NCBI RefSeq assembly: GCF_017832355.1
Contig: NZ_JAFIBY010000002.1
Coordinates: 62,001-126,000, forward strand
Length of the DNA stretch: 64,000 bases
Origin: Serratia sp. PL17
GTDB lineage: Bacteria > Pseudomonadota > Gammaproteobacteria > Enterobacterales > Enterobacteriaceae
Direction: 5' to 3'
In this document: positions 51,008 to 61,392 of the stretch, one piece after another
How the letters are laid out: every line of letters begins with the position of its first letter
How positions within the stretch are numbered: position 1 is the stretch's first letter
Made by a program: the position numbers and the translations under genes
Notes under the pieces: generated by a model
The model's database searches: none
Told to the model about the DNA's origin: nothing
What the model saw: only the letters and a program-made list of their open reading frames with translations

Positions 51008-53125
51008 TTGCTGACACCGATCATTCGCAAATTCCAGTATGGCCAGCATACCGTCACTATTGAGACGGGCATGATGGCTCGTCAGGCCACTGCCGCTGTT
51101 ATGGTGAGCATGGATGACACCGCCGTATTCGTTACCGTGGTTGGCCAGAAAAAAGCCAAACCAGGCCAGAGCTTCTTCCCATTGACTGTTAACTATCAGG
51201 AGCGTACCTACGCTGCTGGTCGTATCCCAGGCAGCTTCTTCCGTCGTGAAGGCCGCCCGAGCGAAGGCGAAACGCTGACTTCACGTCTGATTGACCGCCC
51301 AATCCGCCCACTGTTCCCAGACAGCTTCCTGAACGAAGTTCAGGTGATTGCGACCGTTGTTTCTGTAAACCCACAGGTTAACCCAGACATCGTTGCGATG
51401 ATCGGTGCCTCTGCAGCCCTGAGCCTGTCCGGTATTCCGTTCAATGGCCCAATCGGTGCAGCGCGCGTCGGTTACATTAACAGCCAGTACGTGCTGAACC
51501 CAACCACCGACGAGCTGAAAGAAAGCAGCCTGGACTTGGTGGTTGCGGGTACCGCTGGTGCAGTGCTGATGGTTGAATCCGAAGCAGACGTTCTGAGCGA
51601 AGATCAAATGTTGGGCGCGGTGGTATTTGGCCACGAACAACAGCAGGTTGTTATCGAGAACATCAATTCTCTGGTTGCTGAAGCGGGCAAACCTAAGTGG
51701 GATTGGCAGGCACCTGCCATCAACGAAGCGCTGCACGCGCGCGTTGCAGAACTGGCAGAAGCCCGTCTGGGCGACGCTTATCACATCACCGAGAAACAAG
51801 AGCGCTATGCTCAGGTAGATGCGATTAAGAGCAGCGTTGTTGAAACCCTGCTGGCGCAAGACGAAACTCTGGACGTGTCTGAAATTCAGGACATCCTGGG
51901 CAGCGTTGAGAAAAACGTCGTTCGTAGCCGCGTACTGCGTGGCGAACCGCGTATCGATGGCCGTGAAAAAGACATGATTCGTGGCCTGGACGTGCGCACT
52001 GGCGTTCTGCCGCGTACTCACGGTTCCGCACTGTTCACCCGTGGTGAAACTCAGGCTCTGGTTACTGCAACGCTGGGTACTGCCCGTGATGCACAGAATC
52101 TGGATGAGCTGATGGGCGAGAAGACCGACAGCTTCCTGTTCCACTACAACTTCCCTCCGTACTCCGTTGGTGAGACTGGGATGGTGGGTTCGCCTAAACG
52201 TCGTGAAATTGGTCACGGTCGCCTGGCGAAACGTGGCGTATTAGCTATGATGCCTAAAGCAGAAGATTTCCCGTACACGGTGCGTGTGGTTTCTGAAATC
52301 ACCGAATCTAACGGTTCTTCTTCCATGGCTTCAGTCTGTGGCGCTTCTCTGGCGCTGATGGACGCAGGTGTGCCAATCAAGGCTGCTGTTGCGGGTATCG
52401 CAATGGGCCTGGTGAAAGAACAAGACAACTTTGTTGTTCTGTCCGACATTCTGGGTGACGAAGACCACCTGGGCGACATGGACTTCAAAGTGGCCGGTAG
52501 CCGCGACGGTATCACTGCGCTGCAGATGGACATTAAAATTGAAGGCATCACCCGCGAAATCATGCAGGTGGCACTGAACCAAGCCAAGGGCGCACGTCTG
52601 CACATCCTGGGCGTGATGGAACAGGCTATCAGCACTCCGCGTGGCGATATCTCTCAGTTTGCACCACGTATTCATACTATCCGCATTAACCCGGATAAGA
52701 TCAAAGACGTGATTGGTAAAGGCGGTTCTGTCATCCGTGCGTTGACTGAAGAGACCGGCACTACCATCGAAATCGAAGATGATGGTACAGTTAAAATCGC
52801 TGCTACCGACGGTGAGAAAGCGAAATTCGCTATTCGCCGCATCGAAGAGATCACTGCTGAGATCGAAGTTGGCCGTATTTACCAGGGTAAAGTTACCCGT
52901 ATCGTTGATTTCGGCGCATTCGTGGCGATCGGCGGCGGTAAAGAAGGCCTGGTTCACATCTCTCAAATCGCTGACAAGCGTGTTGAGAAAGTGACCGACT
53001 ATCTGCAAATGGGTCAGGAAGTGCCTGTGAAGGTACTGGAAGTTGACCGTCAGGGCCGTGTGCGTCTGAGCATCAAAGAAGCGACCGCACCAGAAGCAGG
53101 TTCACCTGCGCCTGAAGCAGAATAA
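51008..53125 (+). CDS. pnp: Polyribonucleotide nucleotidyltransferase
   Basis: A 705-residue exoribonuclease, start TTG ([13 protein letters not shown]) with AAAGGA about 6 bases upstream, as in E. coli. Two RNase PH domains (about 1-210 and 310-545; second-core motif [19 protein letters not shown]), then KH (about 550-615, [16 protein letters not shown]) and S1 (about 620-690). It phosphorolytically degrades RNA and assembles with RNase E in the degradosome. The leader carries the RNase III stem. Confidence 0.98.
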   Translation: MLTPIIRKFQYGQHTVTIETGMMARQATAAVMVSMDDTAVFVTVVGQKKAKPGQSFFPLTVNYQERTYAAGRIPGSFFRREGRPSEGETLTSRLIDRPIRPLFPDSFLNEVQVIATVVSVNPQVNPDIVAMIGASAALSLSGIPFNGPIGAARVGYINSQYVLNPTTDELKESSLDLVVAGTAGAVLMVESEADVLSEDQMLGAVVFGHEQQQVVIENINSLVAEAGKPKWDWQAPAINEALHARVAELAEARLGDAYHITEKQERYAQVDAIKSSVVETLLAQDETLDVSEIQDILGSVEKNVVRSRVLRGEPRIDGREKDMIRGLDVRTGVLPRTHGSALFTRGETQALVTATLGTARDAQNLDELMGEKTDSFLFHYNFPPYSVGETGMVGSPKRREIGHGRLAKRGVLAMMPKAEDFPYTVRVVSEITESNGSSSMASVCGASLALMDAGVPIKAAVAGIAMGLVKEQDNFVVLSDILGDEDHLGDMDFKVAGSRDGITALQMDIKIEGITREIMQVALNQAKGARLHILGVMEQAISTPRGDISQFAPRIHTIRINPDKIKDVIGKGGSVIRALTEETGTTIEIEDDGTVKIAATDGEKAKFAIRRIEEITAEIEVGRIYQGKVTRIVDFGAFVAIGGGKEGLVHISQIADKRVEKVTDYLQMGQEVPVKVLEVDRQGRVRLSIKEATAPEAGSPAPEAE

Positions 53126-53262
53126 GTAGAAAAACTGTATAGATAGATTTACAGCTCCCCGCCATGGGGTTGGGAGCTGTTCGTATCGCGCGGGTAGGAT
53201 GCCTGCGTATTAGCAAACGGATGACAGGACGTTCATCCAATGTTTGTCTTCGGGAGTGGGAA

Positions 53263-54147
53263 ATGAAGCCTTTCTTGCGCTGGTGTTACGTTGCGACAGC
53301 ACTCATGCTGGCAGGATGCAGCAACCATGATTGGCGTAAAGACGAAGTTTTGGCAATCCCGTTGCAGCCAACTCTGCAGCAGGAAGTGATCCTGGCGCGC
53401 ATGGAACAAATACTTGCCAGCCGGGCACTGACGGACGATGAGCGTGCGCAGCTTTTATATGAGCGCGGTGTGTTGTATGATAGCCTCGGGCTACGTGCAT
53501 TAGCGCGCAATGATTTCTCGCAAGCGCTAGCAATACGTCCTGATATGCCAGAAGTTTTCAACTACCTGGGCATTTACTTAACGCAGGCAGGCAATTTTGA
53601 TGCTGCCTATGAAGCGTTTGATTCTGTACTAGAGCTTGATCCAACTTACAATTACGCGCGTTTAAACCGGGGCATCGCACTGTATTATGGCGGCCGCTTC
53701 CCGTTGGCGCAGGATGATCTGCAGGCGTTTTATCAAGACGACCCAAACGATCCCTTCCGTTCGTTGTGGCTGTATCTTGTGGAAAGAGAAATCGATCCCA
53801 AGAAGGCTGACGTAGCGCTCCAGCAGCGTTATGACAAAGCGAACCGAGGGCAATGGGGATGGAATATTGTCGAATTCTACCTGGGCAACATTAGCGAAAA
53901 AACGCTGATGGAACGCCTCAAGGCAGATGCAACGGATAACACTTCGCTCGCTGAGCATCTCAGTGAAACTGACTTCTATTTAGGTAAACATTACCTAAGT
54001 CTGGGGGACAAGGACACCGCTTCGGCGCTGTTCAAACTGACGGTTGCTAACAACGTTCATAATTTCGTTGAGCACCGCTATGCATTGTTGGAATTGGCGC
54101 TGTTGGGCCAAGAACAAGACGACCTATCGGAATCGGACCAGCAATAG
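53263..54147 (+). CDS. nlpI: TPR lipoprotein NlpI
   Basis: The 294-residue protein starts [10 protein letters not shown] and has a lipobox ALMLAGC with acylated Cys19. TPR motifs follow (about 60-165, with [20 protein letters not shown] and [20 protein letters not shown]). NlpI is an outer-membrane lipoprotein that brings the protease Prc to MepS and organises peptidoglycan hydrolases. The longer upstream frame is rejected because the signal peptide begins at this ATG. Confidence 0.97.
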   Translation: MKPFLRWCYVATALMLAGCSNHDWRKDEVLAIPLQPTLQQEVILARMEQILASRALTDDERAQLLYERGVLYDSLGLRALARNDFSQALAIRPDMPEVFNYLGIYLTQAGNFDAAYEAFDSVLELDPTYNYARLNRGIALYYGGRFPLAQDDLQAFYQDDPNDPFRSLWLYLVEREIDPKKADVALQQRYDKANRGQWGWNIVEFYLGNISEKTLMERLKADATDNTSLAEHLSETDFYLGKHYLSLGDKDTASALFKLTVANNVHNFVEHRYALLELALLGQEQDDLSESDQQ

Positions 54148-54160
54148 CTGACGAACACCT

Positions 54161-54281
54161 CTACCCAAAAGATTTCACGTTGCGGCAAGGCGGCAATCTA
54201 ACGAATCCCTGGGAGCTTAGTTCACTAAGTGACGAGGATGAGGGAGAGCAGCTAACACAGCAGCTTGGAAGATGAAGGGTA
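54161..54281 (-). repeat. ~125-bp imperfect palindromic intergenic repeat, copy 2
   Basis: It starts CTACCCAAAAGATTTCACGT and ends TTGGAAGATGAAGGGTA. Read on the minus strand it aligns with the element at 10233-10358: a TACCC end, a central CTTAG/CTAAG area and an inverted ACCC/GGGT border. It contains a perfect CTTAGTTCACTAAG inverted repeat. It lies 13 bases after the nlpI stop, within the long region upstream of yrbN-deaD. Confidence 0.72.
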
Positions 54282-54385
54282 ATCAGCCTGATTGACATTG
54301 GTTTTACCGCCAAAGTTATCGCCTTTACGGGCGAGGGCTTTTTTGTTCGTTTTATAATCTAATTTGAGCCGGTTCACACTTTTCA

Positions 54386-54466
54386 ATGAAAATGACTGAA
54401 AATTTTCTCGACGAGTTATGTAGACTGGCTGCCATTATTAATGAGGCACGTGTACATGACTACTGA
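54386..54466 (+). CDS. yrbN: Small protein YrbN (26 aa)
   Basis: A 26-residue frame [20 protein letters not shown] plus ARVHDY. Sequence, size and place directly upstream of deaD match the small protein annotated as YrbN in E. coli, whose role is not established. Its final 11 bases overlap the deaD start, and the deaD ribosome site (GAGG, 54443-54446) lies inside its coding sequence. It may be a leader peptide coupling translation to deaD. Confidence 0.85.
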   Translation: MKMTENFLDELCRLAAIINEARVHDY

Positions 54467-56414
54467 GCTTGAAACCTCTTTTGTTGACCTGGGGCTGTCT
54501 GCTCCTATCATTTCTGCCCTGACCGATCTGGGCTACGAAAAACCGTCACCGATCCAGGCTGAGTGTATTCCTCACCTGTTGAACGGCCGTGATGTGCTGG
54601 GCATGGCACAGACCGGTAGCGGTAAAACTGCAGCATTCTCGCTGCCACTGTTGCACAACCTTGACGCTTCCCTGAAAGCACCTCAGATCCTGGTGCTGGC
54701 ACCGACCCGCGAACTGGCGGTTCAGGTTGCTGAAGCGATGACCGATTTCTCTAAACACATGCATGGCGTTAACGTCGTGGCCCTGTACGGCGGCCAGCGT
54801 TATGACGTGCAGCTGCGCGCTCTGCGTCAGGGCCCGCAAATCGTAGTAGGGACTCCAGGCCGTCTGTTGGACCACCTGAAGCGTGGCACCCTGAACCTCT
54901 CTAACCTGAGCGGTCTGGTGCTGGATGAAGCCGACGAAATGCTGCGCATGGGCTTTATCGAAGACGTAGAAACCATCATGGCGGAGATCCCGGCTGAACA
55001 TCAGACCGCGCTGTTCTCTGCAACTATGCCGGAAGCGATCCGTCGCATTACCCGCCGCTTTATGAAAGAGCCGCAGGAAGTGCGCATCCAATCCAGCATC
55101 ACTACCCGTCCGGACATCAGCCAGAGTTACTGGACTGTACAGGGCATGCGTAAAAACGAAGCGCTGGTGCGTTTCCTGGAAGCTGAAGATTTTGATGCGG
55201 CGATTATTTTCGTTCGTACCAAAAACGCGACCCTGGAAGTGGCTGAAGCGCTGGAGCGCAGTGGCTACAACAGCGCCGCGCTGAACGGTGACATGAACCA
55301 GGCCCTGCGTGAGCAAACCCTGGAGCGTCTGAAGAGTGGCCGTCTGGACATTCTGATCGCGACCGACGTTGCGGCTCGTGGCCTGGACGTTGAGCGTATC
55401 AGCCTGGTTGTAAACTATGATATCCCTATGGATTCAGAGTCTTACGTTCACCGTATCGGCCGTACCGGCCGTGCTGGTCGTGCCGGCCGTGCGCTGCTGT
55501 TCGTAGAAAACCGCGAACGTCGCCTGCTGCGCAACATCGAACGCACCATGAAGCTGACCATTCCAGAAGTAGAACTGCCAAATGCAGAACTGCTGGGTGA
55601 GCGTCGTCTGGCCAAGTTCGCCGCTAAAGTACAGCAACAGCTGGAAAGCAGCGATCTGGACATGTACCGCGCACTGCTGGCTAAACTGCAGCCGGAAGAA
55701 GAGCTGGAAATGGAAACGCTGGCCGCAGCACTGCTGAAAATGGCCCAGGGTGAACGTCCTCTGATTCTGCCACCGGATCCTGTATTCAAACCGCGTCAAC
55801 GTCGTGAATTCAACGACCGTGACGATCGTGGTAACGACCGTCGTCGTGATTCACGTCCAGACAGCCGTGATGGTGGCGCTGAGCGTCCACGTCGTGAACG
55901 TCGTGACGTTGGCGAAATGCAGCTGTACCGCATTGAAGTGGGCCGTGATGATGGCGTGGAAGTTCGTCATATCGTTGGCGCGATCGCTAACGAAGGCGAC
56001 ATCAGCAGCCGTTACATCGGTAACATCAAGCTGTTCGCTGGCCACTCTACTATTGAGCTGCCAAAAGGTATGCCGGGCGAGATCCTGTCTCACTTCACCC
56101 GTACCCGTATCTTGAACAAACCGATGAACATGCAACTGCTGGGTGATGCACAGCCGCATGAGCGTCGTGAGCGTCCAGCTTCTGCCGGTAACGGCGAGCG
56201 TCGTGGCGGTGGTCGTCCATTCAACGGCGAACGTCGTGAAGGGGCAAACCCAGGCCGTCGTTCTTTCGGTGATCGTCGTGAAGGCGGTGCTGCTGCACCT
56301 GCTGGCAACGGTGGCGAGCGTCGTGGCGGCAACTTCAACCGTGATGGCCAGCGCGCACCACGTCGTGATGACGCCGCTCCGGCTACACCACGTCGTCGCT
56401 TCGGTGATGCATAA
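54456..56414 (+). CDS. deaD: ATP-dependent DEAD-box RNA helicase DeaD/CsdA
   Basis: A 652-residue helicase starting [14 protein letters not shown] motif with SPIQAECIP, motif I AQTGSGKT at 51-58, DEAD at 157-160, motif III SAT, motif [13 protein letters not shown]. The dimerisation and DbpA/CsdA RNA-binding domains follow (about 440-560), then a basic tail of repeated Arg-Arg-Gly/Glu-Arg units (about 570-652). It acts in 50S assembly and mRNA decay in the cold. An upstream ATG (54441) in frame is less likely because the ribosome site fits 54456. Confidence 0.97.
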   Translation: MTTELETSFVDLGLSAPIISALTDLGYEKPSPIQAECIPHLLNGRDVLGMAQTGSGKTAAFSLPLLHNLDASLKAPQILVLAPTRELAVQVAEAMTDFSKHMHGVNVVALYGGQRYDVQLRALRQGPQIVVGTPGRLLDHLKRGTLNLSNLSGLVLDEADEMLRMGFIEDVETIMAEIPAEHQTALFSATMPEAIRRITRRFMKEPQEVRIQSSITTRPDISQSYWTVQGMRKNEALVRFLEAEDFDAAIIFVRTKNATLEVAEALERSGYNSAALNGDMNQALREQTLERLKSGRLDILIATDVAARGLDVERISLVVNYDIPMDSESYVHRIGRTGRAGRAGRALLFVENRERRLLRNIERTMKLTIPEVELPNAELLGERRLAKFAAKVQQQLESSDLDMYRALLAKLQPEEELEMETLAAALLKMAQGERPLILPPDPVFKPRQRREFNDRDDRGNDRRRDSRPDSRDGGAERPRRERRDVGEMQLYRIEVGRDDGVEVRHIVGAIANEGDISSRYIGNIKLFAGHSTIELPKGMPGEILSHFTRTRILNKPMNMQLLGDAQPHERRERPASAGNGERRGGGRPFNGERREGANPGRRSFGDRREGGAAAPAGNGGERRGGNFNRDGQRAPRRDDAAPATPRRRFGDA

Positions 56415-56448
56415 CGCCTGATTTAACCGTTCGCGGTGAGTCGGACTA

Positions 56449-56477
56449 AAAACCAGCCTTCGGGCTGGTTTTTTTAT
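56449..56477 (+). terminator. deaD terminator
   Basis: AAACCAGCC/GGCTGGTTT hairpin with a TTCG loop and a T-run. Confidence 0.9.
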
Positions 56478-56560
56478 GCCTGAAATTCACCATGAAGTGC
56501 AGGAAAATGGCGTATCATTTATAAGGTTTTTTCTTATGGATACTATGCACGGGAGATGCC

Positions 56561-57775
56561 ATGAGTTGGCAGCAGTTTAAGTCTCAATACCTGGTGCGTT
56601 TTTGGGCACCTTTACCCGCGGTGATTGCTGCGGGGATCCTTTCTACCTATTACTTCGGCCTGACCGGTACCTTCTGGGCGGTAACGGGGGAATTTACCCG
56701 TTGGGGCGGCCATGTATTGCAATGGTTTGGTTTCCACCCTGAACAATGGGGTTACTTCAAAGTCATTGGCCTTGAGGGGACGCCGCTGCAACGCATTGAT
56801 GGCCGGATGATCATCGGCATGTTCGCCGGCTGTATCGCTGCGGCGCTGTGGGCCAATAACATCAAGCTGCGGCAGCCGCAGCATCGTATCCGTATTGTAC
56901 AAGCGCTGCTGGGCGGTATTATCGCCGGTTTTGGGGCGCGTCTCGCGATGGGTTGCAATCTGGCTGCGTTCTTTACCGGTATTCCTCAGTTCTCGCTCCA
57001 CGCTTGGTTCTTCGCGTTGGCAACCGCCGCGGGCTCTTACTTTGGCGCTAAATTTACCCTGTTGCCCATGTTCCGCATCCCGATAAAATTACAGAAAGTG
57101 AAGGCTGCCGCACCATTGACGCAAAAGCCGGAGCAGGCTCGTCGCCGCTTCCGTTTGGGGATGGTGATTTTCTTCCTGTCGATTGCCTGGTCATTGTGGA
57201 CGTTATTTGATGCGCCGAAGCTGGGTATTGCCATGTTGTTTGGTATCGGTTTTGGCCTGTTGATTGAACGCGCACAGATCTGCTTTACCTCGGCGTTTCG
57301 TGATTTATGGATCACCGGACGTACTCATATGGCAAAAGCGATCATCATCGGCATGGCGGTCAGCGCCATTGGCATTTTCAGTTATGTGCAACTGGGTGTG
57401 GCGCCGAAAATCATGTGGGCCGGCCCGAATGCGGTACTCGGCGGCCTGCTGTTCGGCTTTGGCATCGTGCTGGCCGGTGGTTGTGAAACCGGCTGGATGT
57501 ATCGGGCGGTGGAAGGGCAAGTCCACTATTGGTGGGTCGGGCTGGGTAATATTATCGGGGCCACGCTGTTGGCTTACTATTGGGATGATTTGGCCCCGGC
57601 ATTGGCGACGGATTACGACAAAGTCAATTTACTCGATACCTTCGGTCCTATCGGAGGGTTGCTTGTGACCTACCTGCTGCTGGCATTGGCATTTGCCGCG
57701 ATGCTGTGGTGGGAGAAGCGTTTTTTCCGCGCGAAACCCAATGCGCAGGTGGTTAATTTAAGGAGTGTGTCATGA
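56561..57775 (+). CDS. yedE: YeeE/YedE-family sulfur/selenium transporter YedE
   Basis: A 404-residue inner-membrane protein with about ten helices in two DUF395 repeats. Conserved cysteines lie in LAMGCNLAAFF (about 127-137), ERAQICFTSAFRD and VLAGGCETGWMYR. It closely tracks E. coli YedE. The relative TsuA (YeeE) imports thiosulfate through such cysteines; YedE is often linked to selenium metabolism. It overlaps yedF by 4 bases, forming a transporter plus TusA-like partner. Confidence 0.93.
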   Translation: MSWQQFKSQYLVRFWAPLPAVIAAGILSTYYFGLTGTFWAVTGEFTRWGGHVLQWFGFHPEQWGYFKVIGLEGTPLQRIDGRMIIGMFAGCIAAALWANNIKLRQPQHRIRIVQALLGGIIAGFGARLAMGCNLAAFFTGIPQFSLHAWFFALATAAGSYFGAKFTLLPMFRIPIKLQKVKAAAPLTQKPEQARRRFRLGMVIFFLSIAWSLWTLFDAPKLGIAMLFGIGFGLLIERAQICFTSAFRDLWITGRTHMAKAIIIGMAVSAIGIFSYVQLGVAPKIMWAGPNAVLGGLLFGFGIVLAGGCETGWMYRAVEGQVHYWWVGLGNIIGATLLAYYWDDLAPALATDYDKVNLLDTFGPIGGLLVTYLLLALAFAAMLWWEKRFFRAKPNAQVVNLRSVS

Positions 57776-58011
57776 AGCAAGCGGCGATAGTGCCGGATTA
57801 CCGGCTGGATATGCTCGGCGAGCCTTGTCCTTATCCGGCGGTGGCGACGCTGGAGGCGATGCCGCAGTTGAAGCCGGGGGAAATCCTGGAGGTAATCAGC
57901 GATTGCCCGCAGTCGATCAACAACATTCCTCTCGATGCGCGCAACCATGGCTACAAGGTGCTGGATATCCAACAGGACGGGCCGACCATCCGTTATTTAA
58001 TCCAGCGCTGA
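57772..58011 (+). CDS. yedF: TusA-like sulfurtransferase-fold protein YedF
   Basis: A 79-residue SirA/TusA-fold protein with the signature LDMLGEPCPYPAVATLEAM (Cys in the CPxP motif near residue 18) and SDCPQSINNIPLDARNHGY. It is nearly identical to E. coli YedF. TusA-family cysteines carry persulfide sulfur (or selenium). Ribosome site AAGGAG precedes the ATG that overlaps the yedE stop. Confidence 0.94.
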   Translation: MKQAAIVPDYRLDMLGEPCPYPAVATLEAMPQLKPGEILEVISDCPQSINNIPLDARNHGYKVLDIQQDGPTIRYLIQR

Positions 58012-58018
58012 TAAAATG

Positions 58019-58038
58019 AGGGCGCCGTGCAGGCGCCC
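58019..58038. other. Hairpin between yedF and yhbW
   Basis: GGGCGCC/GGCGCCC around GTGCA, lacking a T-run, lies between two converging genes. It may serve as a Rho-assisted 3' end. Confidence 0.45.
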
Positions 58039-58045
58039 GAGTCGT

Positions 58046-59059
58046 TTAGCCTTTCACCAGATCGCCTTTGACTGCGGCAACAATCTCAAACGAATGTAGC
58101 CGTGCCTGATGATCAAAAATCTGGCCGTTGACCATGATTTCATCCGCGCCGGTTTCGCGCAGTAATGTCTGCAATCCGTTACGAACCGTGCTTTCATTCC
58201 CGACAATCGACATGCGCAACGCCTGATCGACCCCGTATTGCTCCCCGGCTGTCCACAGCGCGTGGATATTGTCCACTGGCGCTGGCAGCGGGCCCGGCGA
58301 GCCGCGGCGCAGATTAATAAATTGCTGCTGCATCGAGGTAAACAGGAAGCGCGCATCGGCATCGCTGTCGGCAGCCACCACGTTGACGCATACCATGGCG
58401 TGCGGGTGTTGGCATTGTTCGGAGGCCTTGAAATTATCGCGGTACAGGTTCAGTGCCTGGAACAGCATCTCCGGCGCAAAGTGGGACGCGAAAGCAAATG
58501 GCAGGCCGAGCTTGGCTGCCAGTTGGGCGCTATACAGGCTGGAGCCCAATAGCCAGAGCGGTACATGTAATCCTTGCCCGGGGACGGCCTGCACCGGCTG
58601 TCCTGGCTGCGCATCGCAGAAGTAATGTTGCAGTTCTTGTACGTCGCGAGGGAAGTTATCCACTTCGCCGGACAGATGGCGGCGCAGCGCCATCATGGTG
58701 CGCTGATCGGTGCCGGGGGCGCGACCAAGGCCCAAATCGATACGCCCAGGGTACAGCGATTCCAGCGTACCGAATTGTTCGGCGATCACCAACGGCGAAT
58801 GGTTAGGCAGCATTACGCCGCCGGAACCAAGACGAATGCTTTGGGTGCCGGCCGCGAGATAACCCAGCAGCACCGACGTTGCCGCGCTGCCGATGCCGGT
58901 CATATTGTGGTGTTCAGCCAGCCAATAGCGTTGGTAATCCCATTTCTCGGCGTGTTGTGCTAAATCTAAAGAGGCATGAAACGCATCACGCGGTTTGGCC
59001 CCTTGCGGGATGGGAGATAAATCCAGTACCGAAACCGGTACCGCAGTTTTTTCAGTCAT
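58046..59059 (-). CDS. yhbW: Luciferase-like monooxygenase YhbW
   Basis: A 337-residue bacterial-luciferase-family protein (TIM barrel, predicted FMN-dependent). Motifs [56 protein letters not shown] and [19 protein letters not shown] are close to E. coli YhbW. The substrate is unknown. Starts at 59071 and 59059 are both possible; MTEKTAVP resembles the E. coli start. E. coli yhbW is also near deaD, but here yedEF intervene and mtr is absent. Confidence 0.9.
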   Translation of the reverse strand: MTEKTAVPVSVLDLSPIPQGAKPRDAFHASLDLAQHAEKWDYQRYWLAEHHNMTGIGSAATSVLLGYLAAGTQSIRLGSGGVMLPNHSPLVIAEQFGTLESLYPGRIDLGLGRAPGTDQRTMMALRRHLSGEVDNFPRDVQELQHYFCDAQPGQPVQAVPGQGLHVPLWLLGSSLYSAQLAAKLGLPFAFASHFAPEMLFQALNLYRDNFKASEQCQHPHAMVCVNVVAADSDADARFLFTSMQQQFINLRRGSPGPLPAPVDNIHALWTAGEQYGVDQALRMSIVGNESTVRNGLQTLLRETGADEIMVNGQIFDHQARLHSFEIVAAVKGDLVKG

Positions 59060-59130
59060 GTCATCGTCCATCAAAGAGTTGATCGCTTAAAGGGCGATTG
59101 CAGGGATCTGCAAACTACAAAGCAGAATGT

Positions 59131-59148
59131 GCTTTTAGTGTTAAAAGC
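59131..59148. promoter_or_regulatory. 18-bp inverted repeat in the yhbW/exporter divergent region
   Basis: GCTTTTA-GTGT-TAAAAGC is a perfect 7-bp inverted repeat 72 bp from the yhbW start and 137 bp from the adaptor gene start. It is a possible operator for the nearby TetR-family regulator. Confidence 0.4.
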
Positions 59149-59284
59149 ATAATCCAATTTATGGTTATAAAAGAGGATATATGTGCTTGTAATATCCTTA
59201 TGATAAAAATGGTTTTTTGGGAGCTTATTGAAATATGGACGTGTTGATTTCCGCCTGCCGCTTACCGCTCAGGGAGCTGAGATA

Positions 59285-60256
59285 ATGAAAAAAAAGACAT
59301 TGTTTACCCTGCTATTGATGGTGGTAGCGATCGCCATGGCGATTTTGTTCCGTGCCCATAACCAAGACCTGCTGCTGCAAGGGGAAGTGGACGCACCCGA
59401 GGTGATTGTGGCGTCTAAGGCCAAGGGGCGGGTCGTAGAACGTTTGGTGGAACGCGGTGACGACGTGAAGGTCGGGCAGGTGATGATTCAGCTCGACAGC
59501 CCAGAGCTGATGGCCCAGCTGCGCTCTGCACAGGCGACGCGGGACGAAGCCAAGGCGCAGCTCGATCAGTCGTTGCACGGGACGCGTGAAGAAAGCATCC
59601 GCAACTTGCGTGCCAATCTGGCGCAGGCTGAAGCGCAATACCGTAATGCGCAGAACGATTACAACCGTAACTTGAGCGTATCTGGCAAAGGCTATATTTC
59701 GAAGTCTGAGCTGGACAGCTCACGCCGTGCGCGTGATACCGCCTTCCAGCAGGTGCAAGCGGCCAAAGCCAATCTGGATGAAGGCACCAACGGTGACCGT
59801 ATCGAACTGCGGCAACAATACGCGGCGGCGTTGCGGGCGGCGGAAGAAAATCTGCTGCAAGTCAAAGCACAGACGGACGATTTGCAGGTGTTAGCGCCGG
59901 TCGATGGTGAAGTGGGGCCTATTCCGGCAGAGGTCGGGGAACTGTTGAACGCCGGTAGCCCGCTGTTGACGTTGATCCGCATTCCTGACGCCTATTTCGT
60001 GTTCAACCTGCGCGAAGACATTTTGGCCCATGTTCGCAAGGGCGATAAGATCAAAATGCGTGTACCGGCGCTGAAGGACAAAATGATTGAAGCCGAAGTA
60101 CGCTATATCGCCCCACTGGGTGATTACGCCACCAAACGCGCCACGCGCGCTACCGGTGACTTCGATCTGAAAACGTTTGAAGTGCGTCTGTATCCGTCAC
60201 AACCGGTGGAAGGCTTGCGTCCAGGGATGAGCAGCTTATGGCTATGGAAAGAGTAA
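59285..60256 (+). CDS. HlyD-family periplasmic adaptor of an ABC-2 exporter
   Basis: A 323-residue membrane-fusion protein. N-terminal anchor about 5-22 (LFTLLLMVVAIAMAILF), a biotinyl-lipoyl half (GEVDAPEVIVASKAKGRVVE), a coiled-coil hairpin (about 75-190, Gln/Arg/Ala-rich), the second lipoyl half (LQVLAPVDGEVGPIPAEVGE) and a beta-barrel. It resembles YbhG/YhiI. GGGAG precedes the ATG; an in-frame 19-codon extension is less likely. The next gene overlaps its end by 19 bases, so the three exporter genes are an operon. Confidence 0.88.
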   Translation: MKKKTLFTLLLMVVAIAMAILFRAHNQDLLLQGEVDAPEVIVASKAKGRVVERLVERGDDVKVGQVMIQLDSPELMAQLRSAQATRDEAKAQLDQSLHGTREESIRNLRANLAQAEAQYRNAQNDYNRNLSVSGKGYISKSELDSSRRARDTAFQQVQAAKANLDEGTNGDRIELRQQYAAALRAAEENLLQVKAQTDDLQVLAPVDGEVGPIPAEVGELLNAGSPLLTLIRIPDAYFVFNLREDILAHVRKGDKIKMRVPALKDKMIEAEVRYIAPLGDYATKRATRATGDFDLKTFEVRLYPSQPVEGLRPGMSSLWLWKE

Positions 60257-61392
60257 GGGCCGGTTGGCGCTGTTTTAGCCACGCATTCGATAACGAATGT
60301 CGCATGGCCTTCCGCAGCCCGGTTGTACACTGGCTAAGCTGGATCTTTCCGTTGATCCTGTTTGGGCTGATCAGCAGTAACTTTTCGGAAGGGACCTTGC
60401 TGGATCTGCCCGTGTCGGTGGTGGATAACGATCACAGCTCATTGTCCAAGTCGTTGACCCGAAGGTTGGATGCTGGTTCACATGCCCATGTTGAAGCTTA
60501 TAACGGTGGGTTGGCTGAGTCGCTGCATCGTCTGCGCAGTGCGCAAGATTACGCACTACTGTATGTGCCACCGGATTTTGAAGCCAACGCGCTGGCAGGC
60601 AAGCAGCCCAGCGTAGTGATGTACTACAACGCGTTGTTTTACGGTGCCGGTCTGTATTCCACCCAGGATTTCAGCGGGTTGATGGCTGAGATTAACGCCA
60701 GCTACCGCAGTATTATCGCGGGTGAGATGGGTAAGACGCTGCCGCCTTTGGCGGACGTGACGTTATCCTATGGCAGCTTGTTTAACGCCAGCGGCAGTTA
60801 CATCTATTACCAGCAGTTTGCCGCCACCATCCATTTACTGCAGCTGTTTGTGGTGACCTGCACGATCTACGTTTTGGCGCGCAGTAAATCGCTATTGAAA
60901 GCCCGCCCGTTCAGCTTGGCACTGCTCGGTAAACTGGCGCCCTATACCCTTTGTTTCACCAGTTTGCTGATGGTGGAGATTGCCGCGCTGGTCGGTATTT
61001 TTGATGCTCGCGTCAGCGGCAATCCGCTGTTCATGCTGATGATCGCTTTTTTCTATGTCATGGCGGCGCAAAGCATTGGCCTGCTGTTATTTACCTTCAC
61101 CAGCACGACCATCACCGCTTACAGCCTGATCGCCATTTTGGTGAGTATTGCTTTGACCTTCTCGGGCATGGCGGTGCCGGAACTGTCGATGCCGCTGCCT
61201 GCGCGTATTATCTCCAATATCGAGCCGCTGACCCACGCACTGTACGCGATGTTTGACGTGTTCCTGCGGCAGGTGCCGGCCAGTGCCATTTTCAGCGTTT
61301 GTGCGTTGCTGTCGATTTATCCGCTGGTGGCTGGGCTGTTGGTGCGCAACCGGCTCTTGGTGCGGCTGCAAAAAGAAGGGAGCGCAGGATGA
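60238..61392 (+). CDS. ABC-2 type permease subunit 1
   Basis: A 384-residue protein with the ABC2_membrane_3 layout: an N-terminal helix (about 27-46, LSWIFPLILFGLISSN), a large extracytoplasmic domain (about 50-195, with LPVSVVDNDHSSLSKSL) and a C-terminal cluster of about five helices (about 200-375). The DxDHSS motif is typical of YhhJ/YbhS/YbhR permeases. It has no nucleotide-binding motif. It starts 19 bases before the adaptor stop and overlaps the next gene by 4 bases. Confidence 0.85.
   Translation: MAMERVRAGWRCFSHAFDNECRMAFRSPVVHWLSWIFPLILFGLISSNFSEGTLLDLPVSVVDNDHSSLSKSLTRRLDAGSHAHVEAYNGGLAESLHRLRSAQDYALLYVPPDFEANALAGKQPSVVMYYNALFYGAGLYSTQDFSGLMAEINASYRSIIAGEMGKTLPPLADVTLSYGSLFNASGSYIYYQQFAATIHLLQLFVVTCTIYVLARSKSLLKARPFSLALLGKLAPYTLCFTSLLMVEIAALVGIFDARVSGNPLFMLMIAFFYVMAAQSIGLLLFTFTSTTITAYSLIAILVSIALTFSGMAVPELSMPLPARIISNIEPLTHALYAMFDVFLRQVPASAIFSVCALLSIYPLVAGLLVRNRLLVRLQKEGSAG

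Noticed and set aside
51281-52216. 311-codon minus-strand open frame opposite pnp
   Set aside because: Shadow of the RNase PH domain coding sequence with no family resemblance.
54546-55316. 256-codon minus-strand open frame opposite deaD
   Set aside because: Antisense to the helicase core; no ribosome site or recognisable motif.
55800-56400. CGTCGTGA-type repeats near the deaD 3' end as a DNA repeat array
   Set aside because: They encode the Arg-rich RNA-binding tail of the helicase and keep the reading frame.
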